The notes below the pieces were generated by a model. The model did no database searches. It saw only the letters and a list, made by a program, of their open reading frames with translations, and had not been told where the DNA came from. Below are positions 25,516 to 37,456 of a DNA stretch of 64,000 bases, piece after piece. Every line of letters begins with the position of its first letter. The stretch's first letter is position 1. The position numbers and the translations under genes are program-made. Source of the DNA: Bullera alba (taxonomy: Eukaryota > Basidiomycota > Tremellomycetes > Tremellales > Bulleraceae); NCBI GenBank assembly GCA_001600095.1, contig BCIX01000002.1, positions 682,001 through 746,000 of the forward strand. Direction: 5' to 3'.

Positions 25516-25857
25516 CATAGACAGTGCATATGCAATTCTCATGTAGCTTCTACGCAAACGCTTGATGCGAGGTCGTGCTTGTGAGGCTCAACCTATGAGT
25601 ACATGCTCGCAACATGTTACCGCCTTGACGTACGGAACCGGGGAATCGAAGAAGTAATCTCGGGTCGTTGCGACCCTTGCAATGGTAGGAACTATGCTGC
25701 TACTGCGGTCCCTGTACACGAAATCCTCGTCGCTGTTATTAAATCCTGCACCAAAACCTGACGGTCCAGCAACAGGTTACGTCGCTAGCCATCGCGCGGT
25801 GTCCAAGATGCAGGCAGATGCTGCTCCCTTGCAGACACTCGTCGTCGGTTCCATACC
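25516..25857. other. 3' intergenic after chitin synthase
   Basis: About 340 bases between the chitin synthase stop and a doubtful minus-strand gene. No supported feature. Confidence 0.5.
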
Positions 25858-26450
25858 TTATCCGCCTTCCACTTCGCCTTCCTGGCTAAATCCAATGTTG
25901 AAATGCCTCCTATGTAGACCTACTTTCTGAACCGCCCATCCTCTCAATCTTCTTGATCCATTGGTTTCTGTTGCTGGCCGGAAGAGGAAGGCAAAGTCGC
26001 CACAGGGGACGGAGGAGACACAAGGCCAAAAGCCTCCAACGGCTTTCTCCTGAACTGGGGTTGGAATGCGGATCGGAGTGCGGAGGCCATGGCGTGCAAG
26101 TCAAGTCGGTTTTGTGAAGACGGTTGGTAAGTCGAGATAGAGAGCGCCGGGAGATTGTCGGACTCACCGAGGTTGAACAAGGGAGGCCAGTCAACCAGGT
26201 AGGAAGATCCAGAGACCTCCAAACCATGGCAATCAACGGCCTGTCGCCAACGGGGCAGAGGGAAGTGGCAGCGGAAAAGGGGGGATCCACCAGCGCAGCC
26301 GGGACGGGGTTTCAGAGAAAACTTACAACAGCTGCGGCGACCTGAGACACTGTGCAAGGGATCGCCCGGACGTGTCATTGGTCCAGGTCTACGCTTGCCG
26401 TCAAGTGGGTAAAGGGGAACCACTCCTGTCGCAGTGTGACTGGTGGGCAT
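25858..26450 (-). CDS. Doubtful spliced gene, unknown function
   Basis: On the minus strand an ATG at 26448-26450 (MPTSHTATGVVPLYPLDGK) can be joined across three introns to a stop at 25858-25860. The introns are a GTAGAC..GCACAG of about 43 bases, a GTAAGT..GACAG and a GTGAGT..CCCCAG. The spliced frame reads ...LSQVAAAV, then AVDCHGLEVSGSSYLVDWPP, then a final exon ending in HFNIGFSQEGEVEGG. The donors GTAAGT and GTGAGT are strong and frame is kept, but I recognise no family and the reading is one of several possible. It lies tail-to-tail with the chitin synthase gene. Confidence 0.3.
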
Positions 26451-26815
26451 CGCTGCCTCAATTCCACTTCACCACTCATATGAGGTCGGCCGAGGGTGAG
26501 ATCTCGCTTGGCCACATGAAATTGCATACCGCCTCGGCGTGATGTTCGGCTGAGCAAATGAAAGGAAAGGCTGTTGCTTGGCCCTGGAGACCCTCCCGAG
26601 TGGTGTAAAGTTGAACTCCTTCAGAAGTGTGGGTTGATGAACGAGGAGGTGAAGACATGGACGGACTAGTAATCTCCTTTAACTCCTTATCTCACGACAA
26701 AACGAGGCCATGCATCGAGAAGACTGAATTGACAGATGGCTGAGCGAGCACCTTATGGTGTGGTATCCGCCGTGGCAGAGTTGACGTTATTCGGCAATGA
26801 GTGTCCTGATGGCTT
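26451..26815. other. Intergenic, nothing supported
   Basis: About 365 bases between two poorly supported minus-strand genes. No motif or clear open frame. Confidence 0.5.
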
Positions 26816-27757
26816 TCAACCCCTCCTGGAATCGCTCCTTGCCGATGTTGATAGTAAGCGATCTTCGGGGCTAGGTATGCAATCGCGCCACGGACGGCCG
26901 GGTAATTTAAGGAGCATCTGGCGTTCGTGTCGACGCCAATCATTTTGATACGGGTGGAAGGAGGCCCCGGCGTTGAGTCGTTCTTTTACCACATTGATGT
27001 GGTTGTTGAGCAGGGTTGGGAACCGGTTCGGATGCCGCATGCCCAGTCGGAGAAGTTTGTTCGAATGACCAGTCAATGCTATCCCCATACCGGGCTCGAA
27101 AATCTCCTTGAGCTGCACGAAGACAATCCACGGTCGAAGGATGGAGTACAGGTCTTTGTACTTCGCCTTTGACTCCCCAACCTTTTCCAGCGCGCTCTTC
27201 AACCGCTCCTGGACCACCTGTTCCATCTCGGTACCAACCTGCTCTACCACCCGGTCCACTCGTGTGCGATCGATCTTGTACAGATTGCGTATCGGGAAGG
27301 TGTTGTTGACGATCTTGGCGAGTGTGTCCGCCGTAATGTGCCTTGCCACCACGTCGAAGTCGATCCCCACAGGAGGGGTGGGAATGGAGGTGTGACGGGG
27401 ACGCTGCGGCTCACCTGGGTTGCGCTCTTGCGCGGCTATCTCCCCTCGGAGATAGTCGAGTTGCGTCTGGACTGAGCCCAGAATACCATCTACCAACGTC
27501 GGCAGGGCGGCGGATACGCTGGCGGAGACGGCGGATTGGATTGCGGCGAGCGTCGCCGGGGCGTGGAGTTGCTGTTGTTCGTCGAGCGATGGCGTGGCGG
27601 GTCGCCAGATCTCCTTCGGCACTATTGCCGGGTGGGCGAGGACGAGCCCCACCAAGACTGCCTTGACCGCGGTTCGAGCAAACTCGATGTTTCCGTTCTC
27701 GGGCATCTTCTTCAACATCGGAACGGTTTGGTTGTTTACTGCGGTTTCCAAAGACAT
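26816..27757 (-). CDS. Orphan ORF, 313 residues, unknown function
   Basis: A single uninterrupted minus-strand frame from MSLETAVNNQTVPML to SARSDSRRG. The first half is Ala/Val/Leu-rich and helical-looking (ARTAVKAVLVGLVLAHPAIV; AAIQSAVSASVSAALPTL), followed by a charged helical region (VDRVVEQVGTEMEQVVQERL) and a basic C-terminus. I recognise no catalytic motif or known family. The lack of introns contrasts with nearly all neighbours, and the flanks are gene-poor, so it may be a lineage-specific gene or an acquired one. The length makes a chance ORF unlikely but not impossible. Confidence 0.5.
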   Translation of the reverse strand: MSLETAVNNQTVPMLKKMPENGNIEFARTAVKAVLVGLVLAHPAIVPKEIWRPATPSLDEQQQLHAPATLAAIQSAVSASVSAALPTLVDGILGSVQTQLDYLRGEIAAQERNPGEPQRPRHTSIPTPPVGIDFDVVARHITADTLAKIVNNTFPIRNLYKIDRTRVDRVVEQVGTEMEQVVQERLKSALEKVGESKAKYKDLYSILRPWIVFVQLKEIFEPGMGIALTGHSNKLLRLGMRHPNRFPTLLNNHINVVKERLNAGASFHPYQNDWRRHERQMLLKLPGRPWRDCIPSPEDRLLSTSARSDSRRG

Positions 27758-30010
27758 CGTACTGGAGTAGTTGTCGAATGGAAAGGCGCTGCTGAGGCTG
27801 CTATGTGCTGAGAGTGCTAGGCGGATTGATGATAATAAGAGATAGGAGGAGGGAGGAACCTCGAGGCGCGCTGAAAAGGGGGGTTCTGTCCGGTCGAAAA
27901 CTTCACTATCACTCGCTTCTCCGGGAAACCCACATCATCATCCCTCTGACATCCCATACTCAGATGTGTGGTTTATGCTGGCATACCACTAGAGTCACAC
28001 CAGACCAAACATCCGTGCTGGAGATGATATCCGTGGTGAGTATAGGAAGTGTGGAAATGGCCTCACTTGCCACGGTTGCGGATCTCGACCTTAGCCGGGG
28101 GCAACCTCGGTACTACACTTGTTGAGGGCAGCGGGAAGGTCGGCGACAACAGATGGCTCGTTCACTTTCGCGTGGGCAGCATCGGACCGGTTGGGATGAA
28201 ATTGCCAGGATTCGCGGACGTCCAGATTTTCCGACCGCGGTGAGGGGGCCTATGCTCCAGCCACGACAGAGGCGATGGCAGGCGCAGGGGTGATGGTGGT
28301 GTTATGGGTGGATGAGAGGGGCATAGAATTCCCTTCCACCACATTGAGGACTCTGTGATGATCCTCGCAATTTCCGAGCGCACAGGCCCCAGCTTGTTGT
28401 GAACTCGTTGGAGGTTAAGCTTGGAGATCGTTCAGGGTGACCGCTGAGGGCTGGGTGGTGAGTGGTGGCCGCGATGGGATCATGACCAGATGCAGTGGCA
28501 ACGATCTCTGGTGGACATCTGGTGGATGACAAGTGGAAAGGAGAGACTGGCGATGATCGTCTCTTGACGGCATGCTGTCCGTGTGAGGCAATCGACAGGG
28601 CGAGACCGTGAGCGAGGGACTGGGGTCACGGCTGTAGCCGACTAGCCACCGGGGTTGGCGGGTAAATGCAGAATTGCACCGCGCAAAATCCCTGGCGGTC
28701 GGGCTTGCACCTAGTGAGCCTGCTTGTCGAGATTGATGTCGTCACGGTGGATGCCCGGCCAACGATGGTGACGTTTGTCGCGTGGCAGGGCGAACAGAAG
28801 AAATCTGTGATGTCGAGACGAAGACGCGAGGCTCATTAACAGCTGTTCATCCCTCGTCTATGTGGAGACTGTTTACGAAGCTGGCTGGAGCGGCCGGTGC
28901 GGCGAGACATTCCTTCTTCATCGCCGTTTGTGCCGACTACCATGGTTCCGTGGACCTGTCATTCCTGGTCCATGATCACTTCGAGATGGAGTGGTGGTAC
29001 TGGCTTCAGAGTTGGGCGACACACTGACAGAACTATCGATCTGGTGGAACCGCTGCGGTGATTTCCCGGGTGGGATACACGGTACCGTCTTCGCGATCTT
29101 TCATTGCTGACCTCGTTATACTGATAGTACGCCTCGGACCAGGCGTAGCAACTCAATCGACTCTGAGTCCGCGAGGCGAGGGAAACCAGGCCACCGCTAG
29201 CGAGTGATCTGCGATTCGGGGTTTTGGTCAATCAATGATTCCACCAACGTGATGACAGAGTCATAGAGGAGGAGGGTGGAGAAGGGTCTGAGGAGAGTGG
29301 GGCTTTGGCAAAGATTCGGAAGCTTTGAAAAAGGAAGACGGCCTCAAGGAGGACTCGTGATTCGTAAACCTGACTGAACCCGCACCGGGTTACTAGGACG
29401 CTGGGTGGGAAGCCTATTTGTGACTGGGCAGCCTTAGGCGGCTGACTCGCCGTTTTCCCGATGTTTTAGGCCTCCCTCAGAAAGGGTAAGATTGGTAAAA
29501 GCCGGCGCCGCAGCCGCGCGCGACTGCATGTCTGTCGATCTGTCGTGGACGTGGACTTGCGAGTGGCGAACGAGCTCGAAGGAGCTCGAACGGCACTCTC
29601 TCGGTGATTCACCGCATCGGAGTCGGGCACCAGTGGCGAGCCGCAGAGCAACGAACACTTATCACATCCCCTTTCTGGAAGGGCAGCTATTTTCAGTCAC
29701 TCAAGCCGCTGCCGCAGTGCCGAGTGCCATTATCGATTTACATTGTCAGTGACAGTCACCCATGACCCAAGTCCCAACACACGACGTACGACAGCCAAAG
29801 CTTGCCGGAAGGATGCTCGCAAGCTGACACGTAGTTCTCATTCACTGTTTACCAGCTATTGATGGACCTTTGATACCTCGGAATGAGAAGACATTGACCA
29901 GGCAATGTGTATTCCGCCATCCGTCCAAATCTAGTCAAAGGACAGCGTATATTTCTGACGCTAGATGTACAGAAGATGCATTTTGATACAGATTGATCGC
30001 CCCTTTCTCC
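27758..30010. other. 2.2 kb gene-poor stretch
   Basis: The largest empty stretch in the window. Short frames occur on both strands (for example 28782-29027 plus, 29434-29658 minus) but overlap each other, lack splice partners and show no recognisable protein motif. No tRNA-like B box or terminal repeat was spotted. It could hold a non-coding RNA, a decayed gene, or long regulatory sequence. Confidence 0.5.
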
Positions 30011-32062
30011 CTAGCAAGACGCCTTCTTGCCCTTGCCGAATCCCTCCTTCCATCTCTGCACCGTCAGCTTCGCCTTGAACTTCATTCTTCCCTTGAAGGT
30101 GACGCCCTCGTTGGCCTCTTTCAGCTTTTGATCCCATACGCCATCGAGCAAGTCCTGTACGTCTCGGTTGGTTGTCGAGGTGAAGATCATAGATTGACTG
30201 GCGAGCTCATTGGAGATCTGTCGCCTCTCGAGTCCGGTGAAGGAAGCGCGTCGAGTATCAATGTCCGGCTCAGGGCTGACGACGGCGCGGTTCTCCACTG
30301 AAACGAAGTGAGCGATGAAACTTGAGCGCTACATTCGTTACTCACCTGGTCGGAAGTTCTCTTTGTACTGACCTGGCGCCTCGTCCCCCGTGAGCTTGTG
30401 CAAGAGACTCCTTCGTCTCGAGAGCTGGGCCTCGGACTTGAAGTTGTCATGTCTCTCAGCGAGGAAGTTGGTACTGGGATACAACGAGAGGTCATCGAGG
30501 GACTCTGGTGAGGATACGGGTAAGCGGTCGCTCTCGCCGACATCTCATTAAACTCACTCGTAATCGTAGCTGGGTTGACTCTCGAGCTCGCTTGACGAGA
30601 AGTCGATCGCTTTGGCCTGGGACGATCCTCATCGTCATCGGCAAGGGGGACGAAGGTGACTTTTGCCCGACTACCGTGAAGACCTCCCTGAAAAGCCGAA
30701 GGTGGAGGAGCGGAAGGTTCGCCTCGTCGGCTAACGATGTTGATAGAGGCATTGGTCACGACGGCTATGTCGTCGTACGAACCGGAGGAGGAGTACACCG
30801 AAGAAACTGAAGACGGCGCGGAGCGATCGGAGATTCGAGTTGCCGGCGTGACCAGTTGCGTCAAGTGAGAATCCATAGAAGACTCGGAGTATCCCGGATG
30901 TCCATGGATACATCGCCTTCTATTCCTCTCCTTGATTGTCCACTGCCTCGGCGTGACAGACTCTGGCCTCGGGATCGTCGAGGCCTTTGGAGTCTCGAAC
31001 TCGTCACGGGTGTTGACTGGCGACGGGACAGGGGTCGGCGGAGCTCGAGCGTGGTGCCTTGGTGGGCGGGGAGGGGGCGGAAGTGCCCGTGGGACGACGA
31101 CTTGTTCGTTGTCATCTGGGAGGTCGAGCGTGGACGGGTCGTCCCAGAGCAAGAAGGGGTGATTACCGGGTGGTCGAGCACCGGATGATTGGCGGGACAG
31201 GGTGGGTATTTCTGGAGCCGGAAGCAGCGTCGAAGTGAGACGAGGGGTATGCTCAGCGGTGGGAGTGGTGCTGGAGCTGATGCTGTACCCGCCAAAGTTC
31301 AACGCGTCCCATTGAAACTCAGTGAACTCTGAGCCGATGTCCACTGTCGCAGATAGCTGTGATGTCGACCTAGGAGGCGGGGAAAGAAGCGCCGGAGAAC
31401 GGGGAATGGGTGTCATAGCCGGAGAGGGATCGCGACTGTCGCGAAGAGTCTCGGTGACTGGAAGCGGGGGAACTATGAGTTTATCAGTCAACATAGAGCA
31501 TCATGCGACTTACGAGGGCGATCCATCCGAGCCCTAGTAGGTAGGTCGATCCGCTCCGAACGGAACGAGCTGATCGTAGGTCCCCTCTGTAAAGCCTGGA
31601 TGGGCCTCGAATCGCCGACTCGCGGTCGTTTGACCGGAGGCTCGAGTTGACTTTTGAGCATAGGTGTTGACGCGACGGCCTAGTATTCATATCAGTCCCA
31701 GCTACGATCTCGTAGAAGTCACTCACGTCTGGCATCGCGTATGGAGACCTGATTGGGCTCGGAGACCTCTGGCTCCTAAGGCTACTGGTCCACTCTACGC
31801 GTTCAGAGTCGCCAGACAGGCCCTGGGCCTCTGACCACTCCTGACATCGATCGATCCTGTCTTGAAGACGAGACGGGGACATCAACCTGTCGTGGAGAGA
31901 TACCCGGGGCTCGTCCGTAAGAGGAACGATGCGAGTACCGAGCATGGATGGTTGGAACACGAATGGCTTCCTCTCCTGCACCGACGGTTTCCTGCGCATG
32001 GAGAAGAAGCCTCTTGGCGACTTCTCCTTTGGCCCATCTCGCATGGCGTGGAAGAGGGACAT
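30011..32062 (-). CDS. Large disordered protein of unknown function
   Basis: Minus-strand gene from the ATG at 32060-32062 (MSLFHAMRDGPKEKSPRGFF) to the stop at 30011-30013. Exon 1 ends at the DV codons near 31729. A second exon lies at about 31675-31516, a large third exon runs from about 31470 to 30566, and two or three 3' exons follow. Junctions keep frame (PDAVASTPML; DRPLPPLPVTE; ATITKSLDDLSLYPS). The protein is Ser/Pro/Arg-rich with a polyproline segment (ALPPPPRPPRHH). Only the C-terminus looks folded: a helical, Lys-rich end (LLDGVWDQKLKEANEG...VQRWKEGFGKGKK). I recognise no family. The polyproline run suggests binding to SH3, WW or EVH1 domains, which is inference. Confidence 0.68.
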
Positions 32063-33306
32063 TCCGGGAGTGGGTATCTGTAGTTGTCGTATCGACTATG
32101 CGGGGTGTTTTGGTGAATGGTCAACACGTCTCTTGGAGATGGTGGTGAGTACTTATCAGTGAAGACACGGTTTGCATGTTCCATCAGCTGGGCGAGGGGT
32201 AGTGCTAGAGCGTCAGACCAGAGTCAAAGGCAACTCACTCGGATCGCAGGGGGAGAATTTCAGTCAGAACTGCCAACCCCGAAAGGCACGAATATGAGAT
32301 CTCAACCTCTGCCGCTGCCGCACCCCGTACACGTGGCCCACGACCAGCGCTTAGCTCCAGTCTGAAGCATGTATGCTGTGAGATTTTTTCCCACGAGATA
32401 CGAGTAGTCGGGGGGAGTGAGGGAGGGGTTTGGCTTGCGCAAGGCGGTCTATGTCCCACGCTGTACAGCGTTTCTGAATGAAACAACGCACCTAAACTGG
32501 TCAGCCGGCATCAAATCTCGCCACATTTGTAGGAAGCGGTCTGAGCGCAACGCGCGAGTAGTGCATCAGTCGAGAGCCCTTACTAGTAGTGTCAGCAGCG
32601 TGACAGTCTCGACCACTCTGGCATAGCTGACACTCACCATCCCAGGTTCTAGAACCAGAACTGGACTGAAAGCATTCACTCCGTCGGAAGTAGACCCGCG
32701 ATAGCAGTCAACGGTCGTTCTCATTGATCCTCTCAATGCTCGAGTCATCGCCGTGCGGTGATAGGTGAAGCCCAGATCAAGACTGATCAAGACGTATACA
32801 GCGGCACTGAGCAACATGACATCCTGATAGGGTCTCTGTCGATCATGACGTGCACGCCACGAGTATGGAGTTGCACTAGAGTTGCCCGAGGCCAAAGGTC
32901 TGGAAATTGAAATGTGCGATCGAGCTTTGGCTGGGTGTTTGTTTACCCCTCGATGCCGTAAATGGACAGCGGAAGTCCCCCAGTCTTGACCGTCTGCTTG
33001 GTGTTGTTGTCACTTGTGTTGTCATGCAAACGGTGTAAAGGTTTGTACACTTGTAGTGAACTGCATCCTCGACATAGCATCCCTTGTGTATATAGACTGG
33101 ACTGAGTACTGTACGGACGCACGGCACGACGACGGCTAGCGCTTGAGGAAGAACATCGCACATAAACAGTCGACTTTTGCGATTCAGACGACGGATTGCG
33201 ATCCCGACCGAGCAACACAACCCGCTTGGCCAGACTGCCACGCAACCACGCCAGGCAAGACTCGCTCCGAGACGGCTCCAACGACTCACAAGTGGCGTCA
33301 ACAACA
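32063..33306. other. Divergent intergenic, possible small minus-strand ORF
   Basis: About 1.24 kb between two divergent genes. One minus-strand frame at 32566-32895 (109 codons, starting MASGNSSATPYSWRA) contains a plausible membrane helix (VMLLSAAVYVLISLDLGF) and a strong GTGAGTG donor after LEPGM, which if used would end the protein at about 86 residues. This is too weak to call as a gene. The rest shows nothing. The 100 bases before 33307 are A/C-rich, like a leader. Confidence 0.4.
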
Positions 33307-36300
33307 ATGTCGAACATGGAGATGTATACTGCGGGGTCGACTGCCGACTACTCGAGCTACACACACACCCAGTTCGACTATCAGACCCAGTATCACGCCT
33401 CAGGGTACGCCGACCCTTATCACCACTACTACCTAGATGAACCTAGGTTCTCCGCGGAGAGCGACAGAGGGATTCCTCGGACGGGCGTGTACGCTCAAGA
33501 CGGCTTCTGGGACGAGGACAGCCTGTCCTCCGACGCGCACACAATAAGACCTGGCTCAAGCTCAACGACGGTCAACAGCGACAAAAAGGCGCAGAGCAGT
33601 AGTAGGACCAGTGTAAAAGGCAGAAGTAGAAGCGGAACAGTCAGTAGTATGACAGCGAAGGAGGAAGTCCCACTACCGAGTGGAGGCATCTGGGCCTGGG
33701 GGAAGAAGACGCCAGTATTGGAGGGCGGTGAACAGATGGAGACAAGGATGGAGGTCTTGGAGCCAGCTAATGCCTTGGAGAAGAAACGCAGCAAGGGCAG
33801 GCTGAAGGGGCGAGGCAGGAGAGGGGAGTTGACAGTCTCGGTAGCGCCGAATCCGGCGGACGAGTCGGTGAGTCAATCTAGCTGTAAACCTATTCGTACT
33901 TCGCTTACACTGCGAACAGTTTGAGGCAATGCCGCTCCCGCCGACTCCTGCATCTTACTACAGCGCATCTTCGCCTGCTCAATCTACTACTTCCACCTTC
34001 TTATCACCTCAGTCATGTACACAGTCACCGGTGACTACGCTGGAAAACACCAATCCGGAAAAGCCAAAATCGACCTGGAAAAGGGGCATGCAAAAGCTGC
34101 TCAAATCCAAATCGTCTATCGCTCTTAGAGAGGTCTTCTCATCAATGGACCCAAATAGACCACCAGTACCAGAGCCACCTCAGAAAGCACCAATTCGACC
34201 ACCAAACAAGCCATTGGCTGCGTCTACACCTCCTTCGACTATAGCCGCAGATCAGCAGAAGATGCGGAGTTTCTACGAGAGCCCACTTTCACCCCCTCCT
34301 TCCGCCCATTCATTCTCCTTCAGCTCGCACGCCTCTTTGCCCAATGATCCTTTCGCATCAACTTTGGACATGTCATCGAACAACATGCCTTCGCCCCTGG
34401 GATCTCCTTTGTCCCCGCGACCCCGACTACAGCGGAACTCGCCCAGTCTGCGGGATCTCAAGAACTTTCTGGTCCCTTCCAAGCCGCGATTGACCAAAGC
34501 GAAGAGTCTGGCAAACATCAAGGCCAATGACCTTGTCGTACCGGAAAGTGCACCTCCGACCAAGACTCACTTTGATTTGGAGCCTGTCAAGGTCGCCAAG
34601 AGGACGAGCTCGGTGGATGGCTTGACCCAGGTCTGCAAAAGTTCGAGCTCGAGGAACATCAGGGCATTACCGGATCCACCGGTGGACAAGCCCTTCCGAC
34701 CAGTGATGACTCGAATGCCGACCGAATCACCTCCGCTACTACCCCCAAATCCGCCTTACTTCCCAACACCATCAAGTCTGGCTCGGAAGGAGGATGCACC
34801 TCTTACTATCGATACTTCCCCGGGTCCACCACCCTCGAACACCCTCCCATCGCTGCCGTCGTCGAGCCCGGTGTCTGGTGGTGCGAGTCCTTTGCCTCAT
34901 AGCACATCTGCTGTCCTGCTGCCAAGATCGCGTTCGACCAGTATGTCTTTGAAAGCCCCGCCAACGAGTTCAAGCTTTTTCGACCTGTACGAGCAGCTCG
35001 GGATCTGGCCTACACCTTCGGAGAAAGAGACCACTTCGGGAACTTCGACAGATTCATTTGTTTCCGCTAGCAGCCAAGATTTATCGGTTCCAGCGACCTC
35101 GCAGACTGAGATCTCGCAGTCACCCTCGGCGACCTTCTCAGCGGGGAGCTGGGAAGCTGCTATCTCGGCCTTTCCAGTAGTCGATGGGTTATCGGTACCG
35201 GCGCTGGACTTTGGTCATATCGACGTCTACGAGCAAGAAGCTTTCAATGCGCCTCTACGCTCGTCGACCCCTAATCTAGGGGAAGATGTGGATGAGCCGG
35301 ACCATACGATGATCAGCAATGTCGCTGTGGAGGGATCGGCCTGCTCCGACTCAGATGCCGCAGGCACCCGATCCTCACGGCAAACTGTCCAAGGTTCGAC
35401 TGTTGGCGCGAGATCGAATGCTCAGGCTGGACCGTCGACCCGACGAGTGTTCGGCTCATCTCGCCAAGCCAGCGGTTCGCACGCAAGCTCCGGCGCTAGC
35501 AGTCGCGACGAGCGACCAAGAACGGGCGAAAATGCCTGGTATGACAATTGGAGCAAGGCGTCCAGCCCAGCCGGATCGGACGACGAGGACGACGATGTGC
35601 CACTATCCCAGATTCATCCCGAGGCTGCAGCTAGCCAAAAAGCCTCGCGGCAGCGCAAAGAGGCTAAAAGGGCAGCTAAAGCGGCAAAGGCTCGAGCAAG
35701 GGGTAGGAACCCGGGAGGGGGCACAGGCTGGGATGGCGAGGGTGGCATTCCAGCAAACATCCTCACTGGAAAGCTGGAGAGTTTGGCTCTCGGTTTGGGG
35801 AGGATGCCAAACGGCCATAGTGCCAACGCATACGCGAGTGGTTCCAGGATGTCGAGGTCTTCCAATCATACTGCGGACACTCAACATCGGTCCCAAATGA
35901 CCGAGTACGCCCAGCCCTCGTCCTCCACTGTGGCCCGAAGCAACACGCTTCGCAAGCCCGACATGCCGCTGATTGCGCAACAAGCCCGTCAAGAGGCTTT
36001 ATTACCGGCTCGGTCACCGGTTCCAAGTCTGTTGCCCTCGCCGGTTCTCGCTCAATTCCCATCTCGGATGCCCAGTCAAAATCGGCCATCGCAAAGTTCA
36101 AGCCATACCCCGACCACGGATCTATCGAGAGCATCGTCCTCGGCGACATCTTCGCACCGTAACTCCCGGAGACCCTCTGAGCCCGCACCACCGGTTCCTA
36201 CGGTCTCCCGGAGCAATACGACTGCTACCACGCGGTCAACGGGGTCACGGTCCAGGGCTCTGTCGTCGGCAGGACAGAACGACAACAACCACGCACGATC

Positions 36301-37367
36301 AGTCACTGAACCTCTTCCTTCGCGAGATCGACAACTCATCAAGGTCAATGCTTTCATCGGACTACTGGATGGAAAACGGATCATTCTCGATTTGTACCCG
36401 GAAACCACCGCGAAAGACGTGCTGAGCCATGTTGCCAGCAAGGGCGAGTTATCGGGAGCCTCCAATGTCGGCTGGGCTCTCGTCGAGCTTTTTGCCGAGA
36501 TCGGCTGTGGTGAGTCTTTCTCCGTATCCTTCTAGCGACCATGGCTGACTCCGAACTTGCAGAACGCCAGATACGAGAGTACGAGGTCATGCATGATGTA
36601 GTCAAAGGCTGGGAACCCAGTGGACGGTTCAACTGTTTCATCATCAGGCAGTCCAACAGCGCGATCGCTACAATGGCCAGGGTGGGTGAACTGCTTGTCA
36701 GGATTTACAATAGCTGACTGAAATAAAGGCTATACCGGTAAATGCGCCTTTCCTGGGTGCGTACGTCCAGTACGAGTCGAAGAAGGGCAAGTGGTCCAAG
36801 CGGTTCCTCGAGACGCGAGGAGGACAGGTTTTCCTCTCGAAAAACGACAAGGTGGGTCTAGTGTCTGCATTGCAGTCGAGCGAACTAATCACGTTTTCGT
36901 AGAACAAGGAGGAGGTGCAAATCAACACCTTGTTCCACGATGTGCACAATTGTACTCGGCCGTACGCCGCACCCAAGCCTTTCGTGTTTGTCATGAAGCG
37001 AAGTGAGTCTTCGTTCCCATTTACGATCTGGCCATAGCTGACGAAGCCTAGTCGAACCAGCAGGCTCATTCATCAACGGATCAGATTACGTGCAAGTCTT
37101 CTCGACCGACGAGGCCGTTGGATTCAAGCTCGCTGCGGCAATTTACGACGCCAAGGTGGGTACATGTAAATTTCAGGAAGATGTACCTGCTGACCAGATG
37201 ATTAGAGTTACACAATTGCTCAGAGCAAACCCCATGTAACCGCCTCTGTCGAGCCAGTCATGCGCAAACAAACGATCAAAAACGAACCTGCACCTTTGGT
37301 CGATCTGGGCAAGGTGAAGAAAGAGGGGAAATCCGGCTTCACAGGCAAAGGCCTGTTGAAGTTCTAG
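33307..37367 (+). CDS. RA-PH domain adaptor protein
   Basis: The start MSNMEMYTAGS is the last in-frame ATG with a good leader; in-frame ATGs upstream exist. Exon 1 is 33307-33867 and exon 2 is 33920-36509, with five small exons to the stop at 37365-37367. The first about 850 residues are Ser/Pro-rich and disordered, with basic patches (KSTWKRGMQKLLKSKSS). The C-terminus holds a Ras-association-like ubiquitin fold (LIKVNAFIGLLDGKRIILDLYPETTAKDVLSHV) followed at once by a PH domain (GAYVQYESKKGKWSKRFLETRGGQVFLSKND...VFSTDEAVGFKLAAAIYDA). The RA-PH tandem is the module of the lamellipodin/RIAM and Grb7 groups, which link Ras-like GTPases to membranes and actin. A role in polarity or morphogenesis signalling is inferred. 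Confidence 0.8.
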
Positions 37368-37456
37368 AAGATATCTTGGAACGAATCGATAATGTCTGTA
37401 ACGATCTGACAAGCAACGATAACGCTAATCTGTGACCTTTGATAATGTATACATGA

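Noticed and set aside
29434..29752. Overlapping frames on both strands within the 2.2 kb gap
   Set aside because: No motif, no splice partner and neither strand is clearly favoured, so I do not call a gene.
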